Assembly: GCA_029960955.1 (NCBI GenBank)
Contig: JASBVS010000033.1
Span: 1-64,000, forward strand
Direction: 5' to 3'
Source: Bacillota bacterium
Lineage (GTDB): Bacteria > Bacillota > Sulfobacillia > JAIMAT01
DNA length: 64,000 nt
Shown piece after piece: positions 52,300 to 63,478 of the stretch. A model generated the notes under the pieces. The model was not told the DNA's origin and did not search any database. It saw nothing but the letters and a program-made list of their open reading frames with translations. Position numbers and translations under genes: made by a program. The stretch's first letter is position 1, and each line of letters begins with the position of its first letter.

Positions 52300-53614
52300 C
52301 GAGATCCTCCGGACGGTGCGGGAGCAGGGCGTGCGCTTCATCCGGCTCCAGTTCACGGACGTCCTCGGCGTGATCAAGAACGTCGACATCCCGGCGGCGC
52401 AGCTGGAGAAGGCGCTGGCCGGGGAGCTCGCCTTCGACGGCTCCTCGATCGAGGGTTTCGTCCGCATCGAGGAGTCGGACATGGTGCTCCAGCCCGATCC
52501 CGACACCTTCGTCGTCTTCCCCTGGCGGAACGGAGACGGCACGCGGACGGCGCGGCTCATCTGCGACATCGCCAACCCCGACGGGAGCCCCTTCGAGGGC
52601 GATCCGCGCCGCGTCCTGCGCCGTGCCATGGCCCGCGCCGCGGAGCACGGCCTGGTGATGAACGTCGGCCCGGAGCCGGAGTTCTTCCTGTTCAACACCG
52701 ACCAGGAGGGGAACGCCACCACGCGCACGCAGGACCAGGCCGGCTACTTCGACCTGGCGCCGGTCGACCGCGGCGAGGAGGCGCGCGCCGACATGGTGGT
52801 GACGCTCCAGGAGATGGGCTTCGAGATCGAGGCCTCCCACCACGAGGTGGCGCCGGGCCAGCACGAGATCGACTTCAAGTATGCCGACGCCCTGACCACC
52901 GCCGACGCCATCGTCACCTTCCGCTTCGTGGTGCGGACGGTCGCGGCGGCGCACGGGCTGCACGCCACCTTCATGCCCAAGCCGCTCTTCGGCGTCAACG
53001 GCTCGGGCATGCATCTGCACCAGTCGCTCTTCCGCGGCGAGGAGAACGCCTTCTACGACCCGCGGCGGCCGGACGGGCTCTCCGAGATGGCGCTCCACTA
53101 CATCGCCGGCGTCATCCGGCACGCCCGCGCCATCACGGCGCTGGCCAACCCGCTGGTCAACTCGTACAAGCGCCTGGTTCCCGGCTACGAGGCCCCCACC
53201 TACATCGCCTGGTCCTACCGGAACCGGAGCCCGATGATCCGCATCCCGGCCAAGCGCGGCCTGAGCACCCGGATCGAGCTGCGCTCGCCCGACCCGAGCT
53301 GCAACCCCTACCTGGTCCTGGCGGCCTGCCTGCGCGCGGGCCTGGAGGGGGTCGAGCAGCGCCTCGTCCCGCCCGAGCCCGTCAACCGGAACCTTTACGC
53401 CATGAGCCCGCGGGAGCGGGAGGAGCTGGGCATCGAGGAGCTTCCGGGCAGCCTGGGCGAGGCGCTGGAGGAGCTGCGCAAGGATCCCCTCATGCGCGAG
53501 ACGCTGGGGGAGCACGTCCTCTCCCGCTACCTCGAGGCGAAGGAGATCGAATGGGAGATCTACCGGAGCCAGGTCCACCCCTGGGAGGTGGAGCAGTATC
53601 TGCGCACCTTCTAG
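52280..53614 (+). CDS. glnA: Glutamine synthetase, type I-alpha
   Basis: 444 aa from ATG 52280 inside glnR, preceded by GGAGGCGGAGAG. Active-site signatures: [84 protein letters not shown] and RIPAKRG. The length and the absence of an adenylylation-tyrosine region put it in the GSI-alpha group, regulated by feedback and GlnR. It makes glutamine from glutamate, ammonia and ATP. Confidence 0.97.
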   Translation: MARRTPDEILRTVREQGVRFIRLQFTDVLGVIKNVDIPAAQLEKALAGELAFDGSSIEGFVRIEESDMVLQPDPDTFVVFPWRNGDGTRTARLICDIANPDGSPFEGDPRRVLRRAMARAAEHGLVMNVGPEPEFFLFNTDQEGNATTRTQDQAGYFDLAPVDRGEEARADMVVTLQEMGFEIEASHHEVAPGQHEIDFKYADALTTADAIVTFRFVVRTVAAAHGLHATFMPKPLFGVNGSGMHLHQSLFRGEENAFYDPRRPDGLSEMALHYIAGVIRHARAITALANPLVNSYKRLVPGYEAPTYIAWSYRNRSPMIRIPAKRGLSTRIELRSPDPSCNPYLVLAACLRAGLEGVEQRLVPPEPVNRNLYAMSPREREELGIEELPGSLGEALEELRKDPLMRETLGEHVLSRYLEAKEIEWEIYRSQVHPWEVEQYLRTF

Positions 53615-53731
53615 GGGGGCCGGCGGCGGAGCCGGGGCGCCGCTCGCGCCCGGGCAGAAGACGGTCGCGCCGCCTGAAACCGGGAATCGCCCGGCGACAG
53701 GGAAGCGTCAGGAGCAGCGAGAATAGTGGCG

Positions 53732-53761
53732 GCGGAGACTGAATCGTCGTTCAGTCTCCGC
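53732..53761 (+). terminator. 12-bp hairpin between glnA and etfB
   Basis: GCGGAGACTGAA (53732-53743) pairs perfectly with TTCAGTCTCCGC (53750-53761) around tcgtcg, followed by TGCCTTCGTT. The spacer (53615-53835) is otherwise GC-rich and without clear promoter boxes. It is probably the glnA terminator; a regulatory dyad for the etf operon is the alternative. Confidence 0.55.
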
Positions 53762-53835
53762 TGCCTTCGTTCCGGCGCCCGCGGGAGGCGCGCAGGGTGC
53801 CGGAGCGGGCCGACTTCCTCCACGGGGGGTTGCGC

Positions 53836-54627
53836 ATGCGACTGGTCGTTGGTCTGAAGTACATCCTCGACCCCGAGATCCCGCCCCGCGACTTCCGCAT
53901 CGACGAGGAGGCCCGGCGCCCCGTCCAGGGCAGGGCCTCCCTGGTGATCAGCCCCTTCGACGAGAACGCGCTGGAGCTGGCGCTGCAGATGAAGGATCGC
54001 GACCCCGCCACGCAGGTGGTGGCGCTCAGCGCCGGTCCGGCCAGCTCGGAGGAAGCGCTGCGCAAGGCGCTCTCCCTGCGCGTGGACGAGGCGGTGCGCG
54101 TCGAGACCGACCCGCTGGGCGAGCCCGACGGCGAGCAGACGGCGCTGCTGCTGGCACGGGCGGTCCAGCGCCTCGGGGGCGACATCCTGCTGGTGGGCCG
54201 CCAGGCCGGCGACTGGGACCGCGGCCAGACCGGCCCGATCGCCGCCGAGATCCTCGGCTGGCCCTGCGTCACCGCCGTCTCCCGCATCGAGGCGGCGGAC
54301 GGGAGGCTGCGTCTCCGCCACGAGGGGCCCGACGGGCTGGAGGTGGTGGAGGCGACGCCGCCGCTGGTGCTGACGGTCACCAACGACGAGGCCAACCAGC
54401 TCCGCATCCCCAAGGCGCGCGACATCCTGGCGACGCGCTCCAAGCAGGTCGGCCGGCTGAGCCTGGACGACCTCGGCCTCTCGCCCGAGGCGGTGCCGCC
54501 GCGCAGCGAGGTGACGCGGCTCTACGTCCCGGTCGAGGAGCACCAGTGCGAGTGGATCGAGGGCGACGACGCCGAGGCGAAGGCCAGGGCGCTGGCCGAC
54601 CGGCTGATGGCGCTGAAGGTCCTCTAG
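53836..54627 (+). CDS. etfB: Electron transfer flavoprotein beta subunit
   Basis: 263 aa; ATG 53836 with a GGGGGG SD is chosen over GTG 53797. It begins MRLVVGLKYILDPEIPPRDF and contains SPFDENALELALQ (family signature region), LLVGRQAGDWDRGQTGPIAA, LGWPCVTAVSRIE and VTNDEANQLRIPKARDIL. With EtfA it carries electrons from acyl-CoA dehydrogenase to the membrane oxidoreductase encoded downstream. The canonical VKQVPD segment reads LKYILDPEI, placing it in a distinct ETF group. First gene of a four-gene unit. Confidence 0.93.
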   Translation: MRLVVGLKYILDPEIPPRDFRIDEEARRPVQGRASLVISPFDENALELALQMKDRDPATQVVALSAGPASSEEALRKALSLRVDEAVRVETDPLGEPDGEQTALLLARAVQRLGGDILLVGRQAGDWDRGQTGPIAAEILGWPCVTAVSRIEAADGRLRLRHEGPDGLEVVEATPPLVLTVTNDEANQLRIPKARDILATRSKQVGRLSLDDLGLSPEAVPPRSEVTRLYVPVEEHQCEWIEGDDAEAKARALADRLMALKVL

Positions 54628-54665
54628 GCGGCCGCCGGGGAGGGGAGCCCTCCGGCGGCGGCCGC
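54628..54665 (+). other. Intercistronic hairpin between etfB and etfA
   Basis: GCGGCCGCCGG starting at 54628 pairs with CCGGCGGCGGCCGC ending at 54665, with a GGAGGG/CCCTCC inner stem. It starts right at the etfB stop. It may stabilise the etfB message or lower etfA expression. Confidence 0.4.
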
Positions 54666-54713
54666 ATCTCCGGCCTGTTTTGGACTTTCCCACCAGGAAG
54701 CGAGGTTCGAGCG

Positions 54714-55688
54714 ATGAGCGTGCTCTCTCTCCTTCTTCTGCGCGACGGCGGTCGCCCGGACAAGGCGGCGCTGGAGGCGCTGGGCGCGGGCCGGGTGGCC
54801 GCCCGCGCGCTGGGCGCCGAGCTGGAGGCGGCCGTGGTCGCCTCCGGCGGCGGCCGCGCGGAGCTGGGCGCCTACGGCGTGCGGGCGGTCTGGCAGCTGG
54901 CCGGCCCGGCCGGCGACTACCAGCCCGAACGCTGGCTGACGGCGCTGGAGGGGCTGGTGCGGGCGGCGGGCGCCGAGGTGGTCGTCCTCGCCGGCGACGC
55001 GGCCGGCCGCGAGCTGGGGCCGCGCCTCGGGCACCGGCTGGGGAGCGGCAGCGTCACCGAGTGCGTCGACTTCCGCGCGGAGGGAGGCCGGCTGGAGGCC
55101 GTGCGGCCGGTCTTCGGCGGCAAGGCGACGGCCCACGTGCGCGTGGAGGGGCGGCCCGCCGTCCTGGTGACGCGCCTCCACGCCTTCGCGCCGGCGGAGC
55201 CCGGCGAGGCCGGGGCGGAGCCGGCGGTGCACGAGGTGGCGGTGGAGCTGCCGCCCGCGGACGGCCTGCCGCGGGTGGTCGAGCGGATCGAGGAGAGCGG
55301 CGGGGGCGTCCGGCTGGAGGAGGCCAAGCGGATCGTCTCCGGCGGCCGCGGCCTCGGCGGGCCGGAGAACTTCGCGCTGCTCGAGGAGCTGGCGCGGGTG
55401 ATCGGCGGGGCGGTGGGCGCCTCGCGGGCGGCGGTGGACGCGGGCTGGGTGCCGCCCAGCTACCAGATCGGGCAGACCGGCCACATCGTCGCGCCCGACC
55501 TCTACCTGGCCGTGGGCATCTCCGGCGCCAGCCAGCACCTGGCCGGCATCGCCGGCGCCCGCCACGTGGTGGCCATCAACAAGGACGCCAGCGCGCCCAT
55601 CTTCAAGGTGGCCGAGCTGGGCGTGGTCGAGGACTACAGGAAGGTGCTGCCGCCGCTCATCGAGGAGCTGAAGCGGCGCCTCGGCTGA
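54714..55688 (+). CDS. etfA: Electron transfer flavoprotein alpha subunit
   Basis: 324 aa from ATG 54714 after GAGG. The N-terminal domain is variable; the C-terminal FAD domain has all hallmarks: [63 protein letters not shown] and [20 protein letters not shown]. It binds FAD and pairs with EtfB. The 86-base gap after etfB contains a strong hairpin. Confidence 0.95.
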   Translation: MSVLSLLLLRDGGRPDKAALEALGAGRVAARALGAELEAAVVASGGGRAELGAYGVRAVWQLAGPAGDYQPERWLTALEGLVRAAGAEVVVLAGDAAGRELGPRLGHRLGSGSVTECVDFRAEGGRLEAVRPVFGGKATAHVRVEGRPAVLVTRLHAFAPAEPGEAGAEPAVHEVAVELPPADGLPRVVERIEESGGGVRLEEAKRIVSGGRGLGGPENFALLEELARVIGGAVGASRAAVDAGWVPPSYQIGQTGHIVAPDLYLAVGISGASQHLAGIAGARHVVAINKDASAPIFKVAELGVVEDYRKVLPPLIEELKRRLG

Positions 55689-55740
55689 GGCCGGGGAGGG
55701 GGCGGGGCGCGAGGCCGGGCGAGGCGAAGGGGGCGGGGGC

Positions 55741-57807
<2,067 letters not shown>

Positions 57808-57842
57808 GCGGCGCGGGAGCGCCGGACGGGAGGGCATGCGAC

Positions 57843-59009
57843 GTGGCGGACGGTCCCTTCGACCTGACCGCGGAGCAGCGCGCGCTGGCGGAGCTGGCGC
57901 GCCAGGTGGCGGAGGAGCGGGTGGCGCCCAGGGCGGCCGCGATCGAGGAGGAGGACCGCTTCCCCGAGGACCTCCGCCGCCTCTTCGGCGAGCTGGAGCT
58001 GATGGGGCTGGGCATCCCCGAGACCTACGGCGGCGGCGGAGCCGGCCTCCTCGCGGTCTGCCTGGTGATCGAGGAGCTGGCGCGGGTGAGCGCGGCGGCC
58101 TCGCTGATCGTGGCCGACCACGAGCTGGGGCTGCTTCCTGTGCTGCTCGGCGCGTCGGAGGAGCAGAAGCGCGCCTGGCTGCCGGAGATCGCCTCCGGCA
58201 GGCGGCTGATGGCCTTCGCCCTGACCGAGCCGGAGGCGGGCTCGGACGCGGCGCACCTCGCCATGCGGGCGGAGCGCCGCGGCGACCGCTACGTGCTGAA
58301 CGGCACCAAGCGGTTCATCACGCACGGGAACGTGGCCGACTCGCTGACGGTCTTCGCCAGCACCGATCCGGAGAAAGGGTCGAAGGGGATCACCTGCTTC
58401 CTGGTCGACCGCGAGACGCCGGGGCTGAAGGTGACCAAGCTGGAGCGGAAGATGGGCCTCCACGGCTCGCCCACGGCCGAGCTGAGCTTCCAGGAGGTGG
58501 AGGTGCCGGTGGAGAACCGGATCGGCGAGGAAGGGCAGGGCTTCCGCATCGCCATGGCCACCCTCGACCACAGCCGCCCCGGCATCGCCGCCCAGGCGCT
58601 GGGCATCGCGCAGGGCGCGCTCGACCAGGCCGTCGCCTACGCCAGGCAGCGCCGCCAGTTCGGGCGTCCCATCGGCGACTTCCAGGCGATCCAGTTCATG
58701 ATCGCCGACATGGCCATCGGCGTGGAGTCGGCGCGCTACCTGACCTACAAGGCGGCGACGGTGGTGGAGGAAGCCGACGCCGGCCGTGCCGACTGGCAGC
58801 TGGCCAACCGCTTCTCCTCCATGGCGAAGACCTACGCGTCCGACGTCGCCATGCGCGTCACCACCGACGCCGTGCAGATCTTCGGCGGGTACGGCTACGT
58901 CGCCGACTATCCCGTGGAGCGGATGATGCGGGACGCCAAGATCACCCAGATCTACGAGGGCACCAACCAGATCCAGCGCCTGGTGATCGCGCGCAGCTAC
59001 CTGGGCTGA
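57843..59009 (+). CDS. Acyl-CoA dehydrogenase
   Basis: 388 aa from GTG 57843, 10 bases after GGGAGG; an ATG at 57836 is out of frame. Full-length family: DLTAEQRALAELARQVAEER, MAFALTEPEAGSDAAHLAM, VLNGTKRFITHGNVADSL, RRQFGRPIGDFQAIQFMIAD, VQIFGGYGYVADYPVERMMR and YEGTNQIQRLVIAR, whose Glu is the catalytic base of the short/medium/butyryl type. It oxidises acyl-CoA to enoyl-CoA, giving electrons to EtfAB and then the quinone pool. Chain length cannot be read. Confidence 0.95.
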   Translation: MADGPFDLTAEQRALAELARQVAEERVAPRAAAIEEEDRFPEDLRRLFGELELMGLGIPETYGGGGAGLLAVCLVIEELARVSAAASLIVADHELGLLPVLLGASEEQKRAWLPEIASGRRLMAFALTEPEAGSDAAHLAMRAERRGDRYVLNGTKRFITHGNVADSLTVFASTDPEKGSKGITCFLVDRETPGLKVTKLERKMGLHGSPTAELSFQEVEVPVENRIGEEGQGFRIAMATLDHSRPGIAAQALGIAQGALDQAVAYARQRRQFGRPIGDFQAIQFMIADMAIGVESARYLTYKAATVVEEADAGRADWQLANRFSSMAKTYASDVAMRVTTDAVQIFGGYGYVADYPVERMMRDAKITQIYEGTNQIQRLVIARSYLG

Positions 59010-59689
59010 GCCGGCGGCCGGCCGGCCTCGAGCCGGTGGAGGACAGCCAGGACGCGCCCCACCGGGCGCGCCTCGCGGCTGACCAGCGGCTGGACGGCGG
59101 GGTTGGCGGGCTGGAGGCGGACCGCCTCCCCGTCAGGAAGCAGGCGCCGGACCACCGGCTCGTCGCCGACCAGCGCCACCACCAGCTCGCCCGGCAGCGC
59201 CGCCTCGGCCGGCGCGCAGAGGACGAGGTCGCCCTCCTCGATGCCGGCGCCCTGCATGGCCGAGCCCTGGACCCGCAGCGCGTAGCTCGCCCCGCCGCCG
59301 GGCGCCTCGGCCGGCAGGACCAGCCAGGCGACGAGCCCGGGCGGTGCCTGGCCGGCCTCCTGGCCGGGTACCGGGGAGGGGGCGCCTGCGCCGGGAGGCT
59401 CCGGCGGCCGCCGGAGGAGGGGAATGCGGCGGAGGCCCGGTCCGGGCTCGGCCGGCGCGGCGGCCGGCAGGGCGAGGAGCCCGAGCGCGCGGGGGCGCGA
59501 GCCTTCCTGGCGGAGGAAGCCCTTGCGGACGAGCTGGCGCAGGTAGGCGTGGACGGTGGAGCTGGAGCGGAGGCCGACGCGCGCCCCGATCTCCCGGACG
59601 GACGGCGGATAGCCGCGCTCGCGGATGAAGGCGTCGATGCACTCCAGCACCTCGCGTTCGCGGGGCGTCAGCGAGGCTGTCGGCTCCAA
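58997..59689 (-). CDS. LexA-like repressor lacking the self-cleavage residues
   Basis: 230 aa from TTG 59689, which has GGGGGAGGG upstream; ATG 59704 has no SD. The N-terminal winged helix is LexA: LTPREREVLECIDAFIRERG, PPSVREIGARVGLRSSSTVH, YLRQLVRKGFLRQ. The C-terminal S24-fold domain is clear (YALRVQGSAMQGAGIEEGDL, VVALVGDEPVVRRLLPDGEA), but the catalytic GDSM Ser is Ala (A144), the Lys of TVKR is Arg (R181), and no Ala-Gly cleavage site stands in the Pro-rich linker. It should bind DNA but not autocleave with RecA. Its stop overlaps the acyl-CoA dehydrogenase end. Confidence 0.85.
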   Translation of the reverse strand: MEPTASLTPREREVLECIDAFIRERGYPPSVREIGARVGLRSSSTVHAYLRQLVRKGFLRQEGSRPRALGLLALPAAAPAEPGPGLRRIPLLRRPPEPPGAGAPSPVPGQEAGQAPPGLVAWLVLPAEAPGGGASYALRVQGSAMQGAGIEEGDLVLCAPAEAALPGELVVALVGDEPVVRRLLPDGEAVRLQPANPAVQPLVSREARPVGRVLAVLHRLEAGRPPAQPR

Positions 59690-59734
59690 CGCGCCCTCCC
59701 CCATGGCGGCCGCGGTGCTGCGGCTTGCCGGCTG

Positions 59735-59764
59735 CATGCTAGCATGGGGGTCGGGACGGGTCAA
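59735..59764 (-). promoter_or_regulatory. Promoter/operator of the LexA-like gene
   Basis: On the minus strand TTGACC (59759-59764) and TAGCAT (59736-59741) are 17 bases apart. The perfect 12-base palindrome CATGCTAGCATG (59735-59746) covers the -10. It differs from the Bacillus SOS box and is placed for self-repression. Confidence 0.6.
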
Positions 59765-59806
59765 ACAGGTGTTCCCCCCGACGCCCGGTCCCGGAGGAGG
59801 CAGAGC

Positions 59807-60514
59807 GTGCGCCCGCCACACCTGGTGGTCACCGGAGGACCGACGGAGGCGCCCCTCGACGAGGTCCGCTTCCTGTCCAACCGCTCGTCCGGGCGGACGG
59901 CCGCCGCCATCGCCCGGCAGGCGCTGGCGCGCGGCTGGGACGTCACCTTCGTCCACGGGCCCGGCAGCGCGCTGCCGGAGGGAGGGGAGGGGTGGCTCCG
60001 CCTGGTGGCGGTGCGCACCGTGGCGGATCTGGCCGCCGCCCTGGAGCGGCTTCTGCGCGACTCCCGGCACCCCGTCGACGCGCTGGTCCACGCCATGGCC
60101 GTGCTGGACTTCGAGCCCGAGCGGAGCGAGCCGGGGAAGGTCTCGTCGCGGGAGGAGTGGTGGGTCCGCCTGGTGCCGACGCCGAAGGTGGTCGAGCGGG
60201 TGCGCCGTTGGGCGCCGGGCGTCTTCCTGGTCGCCTTCAAGCTGGAGGCGACGGAGGAGCCGGAGCGGCTGGCCGAGGCGGCGCGGGCGGCGGCAGAGCG
60301 CAGCGGGGCCGACCTGGTGGTGGCCAACAGCCTGCGCGAGGTGGGGCCCGAGCGGCACGTGACCTACGTCGTCGATCCGCGGGGCGGCGAGGCGCGGCGG
60401 TGCGGGAGCAACGAGGAGCTGGCGACCCTCCTCCTCGACCGGATCGCGGCGCACCTCTCGCAGCCCCAGGCGCCGGCGGGAGGGCGGAGGAGCCCGGGAG
60501 GAGGGGCGGCGTGA
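59807..60514 (+). CDS. coaB: Phosphopantothenate-cysteine ligase, monofunctional
   Basis: 235 aa from GTG 59807 with CGGAGGAGG before it. Motifs: LVVTGGPTEAPLDEVRFLSN, RSSGRTAAAIARQALARG, ALVHAMAVLDF and LVPTPKVVERVRRW, then ANSLREVGPERHV. The HAMAVLDF segment resembles the HSMAVSDY of the separate CoaB enzymes of streptococci rather than the fused CoaBC type. It joins cysteine to 4'-phosphopantothenate in coenzyme A synthesis. It precedes coaC with a GTGA overlap, so both halves exist but unfused and in reversed order. Confidence 0.88.
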   Translation: MRPPHLVVTGGPTEAPLDEVRFLSNRSSGRTAAAIARQALARGWDVTFVHGPGSALPEGGEGWLRLVAVRTVADLAAALERLLRDSRHPVDALVHAMAVLDFEPERSEPGKVSSREEWWVRLVPTPKVVERVRRWAPGVFLVAFKLEATEEPERLAEAARAAAERSGADLVVANSLREVGPERHVTYVVDPRGGEARRCGSNEELATLLLDRIAAHLSQPQAPAGGRRSPGGGAA

Positions 60515-61092
60515 GCGGCGGCGCGGCGGGAGGCTCGCCCCGCCTGGCCGGGCGGCGGGTGCTGCTGGGCGTGACGGGCGGCATCGCCGCCTACAAGACG
60601 CCCACGCTGGTGCGGCGCCTGCGCGAGGAAGGGGCGGAGGTGGAGGTGATCCTCACCCGGGGCGCGGCGGAGTTCGTCACGCCGCTGGCGCTGGAGACCG
60701 TGGCGGGGCGACCGGTCCGCCAGGCGCTCCTCGGGCCGGGGCGGGAGCCGGCGCTGGAGCACCTGCGCCTCGCGCGGTGGGCGGAGCTGGTGCTGGTGGC
60801 GCCGGCGACGGCGCACTTCCTGGCCAAGGCCGCCGCCGGCCTGGCGGACGACCTCCTGGACACGGTGCTCCTGGCGGCCTTTCCCGCGGCGCCGCTCCTG
60901 GTGGCGCCGGCGATGAACAGCCGCATGTGGAGCCACCCGATCACCCGGCGGAACGTGGCGCTCCTGCGCGAGCTGGGCGTCCGCTTCGTGGGGCCCGAGA
61001 CGGGGAGGCTGGCCGAGGAGGAGAGCGGCGTCGGCCGGATGAGCGAACCCGAGCGGATCGTGGAGGAGGTCGTCCGGCTCCTCGCCGGCTAG
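60511..61092 (+). CDS. coaC: Phosphopantothenoylcysteine decarboxylase, monofunctional
   Basis: 193 aa, GTG overlapping the coaB stop. The HFCD flavoprotein fold is clear: RRVLLGVTGGIAAYKTPTLV, ILTRGAAEFVTPLALETVAG, ELVLVAPATAHFLAKAAAGL and the substrate clamp PAMNSRMWSHP. It decarboxylates phosphopantothenoylcysteine to phosphopantetheine using FMN. The catalytic-Cys segment of fused CoaBC (GSGRM..) reads GVGRMSEPE. The 214 bases after it show no gene and no convincing promoter. Confidence 0.9.
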   Translation: MSGGAAGGSPRLAGRRVLLGVTGGIAAYKTPTLVRRLREEGAEVEVILTRGAAEFVTPLALETVAGRPVRQALLGPGREPALEHLRLARWAELVLVAPATAHFLAKAAAGLADDLLDTVLLAAFPAAPLLVAPAMNSRMWSHPITRRNVALLRELGVRFVGPETGRLAEEESGVGRMSEPERIVEEVVRLLAG

Positions 61093-61306
61093 CCTCCCTG
61101 CGGATGCGACCCGACGGCCCGCGCTCCGGCTCGGGTCCCTGCGCGCAATCCCCTTCCCGGTGACGAAAGATCGCCCGAGGTGGCAATTCCTCGCCCTACC
61201 GTCCGGGGCTAGGTTGGCCCTGGAAGCGGTCCCGGTCGCCCCGGGGGAGGGAGCCGGACCGCTGCGCCCGGCGCGGCGGCCGGGTGCGGAGAAGGAGGCG
61301 AGGTCG

Positions 61307-61537
61307 ATGGATCGCGTGCTCTTCGACGCGGCGCGTTGCAAGGGCTGCGGCCTCTGCGTGAGCGCCTGTCCGGAGGGCGCCCTGGCCCAGCGCGAGGAAG
61401 CCAACCGCATGGGCTACCATCCCGCCTATCTGGCCGAGCCCGCCAAGTGCGTCAGCTGCGGGCTCTGCGCCGTCATCTGTCCCGACCTGGTGATCCGCGT
61501 CTACCGGCCGGTCGCCGCGGCGGTGCCGGCCCGATGA
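61307..61537 (+). CDS. korD: 2-oxoacid:ferredoxin oxidoreductase delta subunit (ferredoxin)
   Basis: 76 aa from ATG 61307 with AAGGAGG 9 bases before. Two [4Fe-4S] motifs, CKGCGLCVSACP and CVSCGLCAVICP. As the first gene of the kor operon it would carry electrons inside the enzyme complex to free ferredoxin. The segment 61093-61306 upstream must hold the promoter, but no clear boxes were found. Confidence 0.92.
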   Translation: MDRVLFDAARCKGCGLCVSACPEGALAQREEANRMGYHPAYLAEPAKCVSCGLCAVICPDLVIRVYRPVAAAVPAR

Positions 61538-61592
61538 GGCGCCGCGAGGCGCTCCCGTCGCCTCGCGCCGGAGACAGGGGGGAGGAAGCGCC

Positions 61593-62687
61593 GTGGGCGA
61601 GCGCGAGTTGATGAAGGGCAACGAGGCGATGGCCGAGGCGGCCATCCGCGCCGGCTGCCGCTACTTCTTCGGCTACCCGATCACGCCGCAGAGCGAGCTC
61701 CTGGAGTACATGGCCCGGCACCTGGCCGGGCGCGGAGGGGTCTTCCTTCAGGCCGAGAGCGAGGTCTCGGCCATCAATATGGTCTACGGCGCCGCCGGGG
61801 CGGGCGCTCGCGTGATGACGGCCACCTCCAGCCCCGGCTTCTCGCTGATGCAGGAGGGGCTCTCCTACATGGCGGGCGCCGAGCTTCCGGCCGTCGTCGT
61901 CAACGTGGTGCGCGGCGGGCCCGGCCTGGGCGGCCTGCAGCCGGCCCAGTCCGACTACTTCCAGGCGACCAAGGGCGGCGGGCACGGCGACTACCGCCTG
62001 ATCGTGCTGGCGCCCTCCAGCCCCCAGGAGGCGGCCGACCTGGTCTACGAGGCCTTCGACGTCGCGGACCGCTACCGGAACGTGGTCCTCATCCTGGCCG
62101 ACAGCATCCTCGCCCAGGCGATGGAGCCGGTCGAGCTGCCGCCCGCCCGCGACCCGGCGAGCCTGCCGGCCAAGCCCTGGGCGACGGTGGGCCGGGGCGA
62201 GCGAGCCGAGCCCAACCTGGTCAACTCGCTCTACCTGGCCGCGGAGGACCTCTGGGCGCTCAACCAGCGGCTGCAGGCCAAGTACCGCCGCATCGAGGCG
62301 GAGGAGACGCGCTGGGCGGAGGAGTGGACGGAGGAGGCCGACTGGCTGGTGGTGGCCTACGGCAGCATGGCCCGCATCGCCCTGGCGGCCATCCGCCAGC
62401 TGCGGCGCGAGGAAGGCCTGCGCGTCGGCCTCTTCCGCCCGATCAGCCTCTGGCCCTTCCCTTCGCGGGCGCTGGCCCGCCGGGCGGCGGGGACGCGGGG
62501 CGTCCTGACCATGGAGATGAGCACCGGCCAGATGGTGGAGGACGTCCGGCTGGCCGTCGAGGGGGCCGTGCCGGTCCGCTTCTTCGGCAAGACCGGCGGC
62601 GTCGTCCCCGAGGTGGAGGAAGCGGTCGAGGCGATCCGCCGGATGGTGGCGGAGACGGAGCCGCGCCATGCGCACCCGGTCCGCTGA
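61593..62687 (+). CDS. korA: 2-oxoacid:ferredoxin oxidoreductase alpha subunit
   Basis: 364 aa from GTG 61593 after GGGGGGAGG. Pyrimidine-binding and TK-like domains: GCRYFFGYPITPQSELLEYM, FLQAESEVSAINMVYGAAGA, TATSSPGFSLMQEGLSYMAG, ELPAVVVNVVRGGPGLGG. The four-subunit arrangement with separate delta fits KorABCD or VorABCD; whether the substrate is 2-oxoglutarate, branched-chain oxoacids or pyruvate cannot be settled. It forms acyl-CoA with reduction of ferredoxin. Confidence 0.9.
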   Translation: MGERELMKGNEAMAEAAIRAGCRYFFGYPITPQSELLEYMARHLAGRGGVFLQAESEVSAINMVYGAAGAGARVMTATSSPGFSLMQEGLSYMAGAELPAVVVNVVRGGPGLGGLQPAQSDYFQATKGGGHGDYRLIVLAPSSPQEAADLVYEAFDVADRYRNVVLILADSILAQAMEPVELPPARDPASLPAKPWATVGRGERAEPNLVNSLYLAAEDLWALNQRLQAKYRRIEAEETRWAEEWTEEADWLVVAYGSMARIALAAIRQLRREEGLRVGLFRPISLWPFPSRALARRAAGTRGVLTMEMSTGQMVEDVRLAVEGAVPVRFFGKTGGVVPEVEEAVEAIRRMVAETEPRHAHPVR

Positions 62688-62715
62688 TGCGGAGGCGGGG
62701 AAGGAGGAAGCGAGC

Positions 62716-63477
62716 ATGAGCGTCACCCTGCGCCCGGTCTTCGAGCCGACGCGCGGCCTGCGCTCCGACCGGGTCACCCACTACTGCCCGGGCTGCACCC
62801 ACGGCGTGGCGCACCGGCTGGTGGCCGAGGTGCTGGAGGAGCTGGGGGTGCTGGAGCGGACGGTGGGCGTCGCCTCGGTCGGCTGCTCCGTCCTGGCTTA
62901 CAATTACTTCCTGGTCGACATGCAGGAGGCGGCGCACGGCCGCGCGCCGGCTGTGGCGACGGGCATCAAGCGCGTCCTGCCCGACCGCGTCGTCTTCGCC
63001 TACCAGGGCGACGGCGACCTGGCGGCCATCGGCATGGCCGAGATCGTCCACGCCGCCGCCCGGGGCGAGAACATCACGGTCATCTTCATCAACAACGCCA
63101 ACTACGGCATGACCAGCGGCCAGATGGCGCCGACCACGCTGGTCGGCCAGCGGACGACGACCACGCCGCTCGGCCGCGATCCGGCCCAGGCGGGCTACCC
63201 GATCCGCGTGGCCGAGCTGCTCGACACGCTGGACGGCCCGGCCTACATCGCCCGCGGCTCGCTCCACGACACGGCGCACGTCCTGCAGGCCAAGCGCTAC
63301 ATCCGCAAGGCCTTCCAGGCGCAGCTGGAGGGGCGCGGCTTCAGCCTGGTCGAGCTGCTCTCCAGCTGCCCGACCAACTGGGGGCTGGAGCCGGTCGAAG
63401 CGCTGGACTTCATCCGCGAGCGGCTGGTTCCGCACTACCCGCTGGGCGAGCTGCGCAAGCCGGAGGGGGTGCGCTGA
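62716..63477 (+). CDS. korB: 2-oxoacid:ferredoxin oxidoreductase beta subunit
   Basis: 253 aa from ATG 62716 with AAGGAGGAAG upstream. TPP-binding motifs are complete: HYCPGCTHGVAHRLVAEVLE, GVASVGCSV, ATGIKRVLPDRVVFAYQGDG-DLAA (the GDG..N fold), FINNANYGMTSGQMAPTTL. It holds thiamine diphosphate. It lies 28 bases after korA and 1 base before korC. Confidence 0.94.
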   Translation: MSVTLRPVFEPTRGLRSDRVTHYCPGCTHGVAHRLVAEVLEELGVLERTVGVASVGCSVLAYNYFLVDMQEAAHGRAPAVATGIKRVLPDRVVFAYQGDGDLAAIGMAEIVHAAARGENITVIFINNANYGMTSGQMAPTTLVGQRTTTTPLGRDPAQAGYPIRVAELLDTLDGPAYIARGSLHDTAHVLQAKRYIRKAFQAQLEGRGFSLVELLSSCPTNWGLEPVEALDFIRERLVPHYPLGELRKPEGVR

Positions 63478-63478
63478 A

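Noticed and set aside
61093..61306. Riboswitch or promoter before the kor operon
   Set aside because: No conserved aptamer core, terminator or acceptable -35/-10 pair found in this GC-rich spacer.
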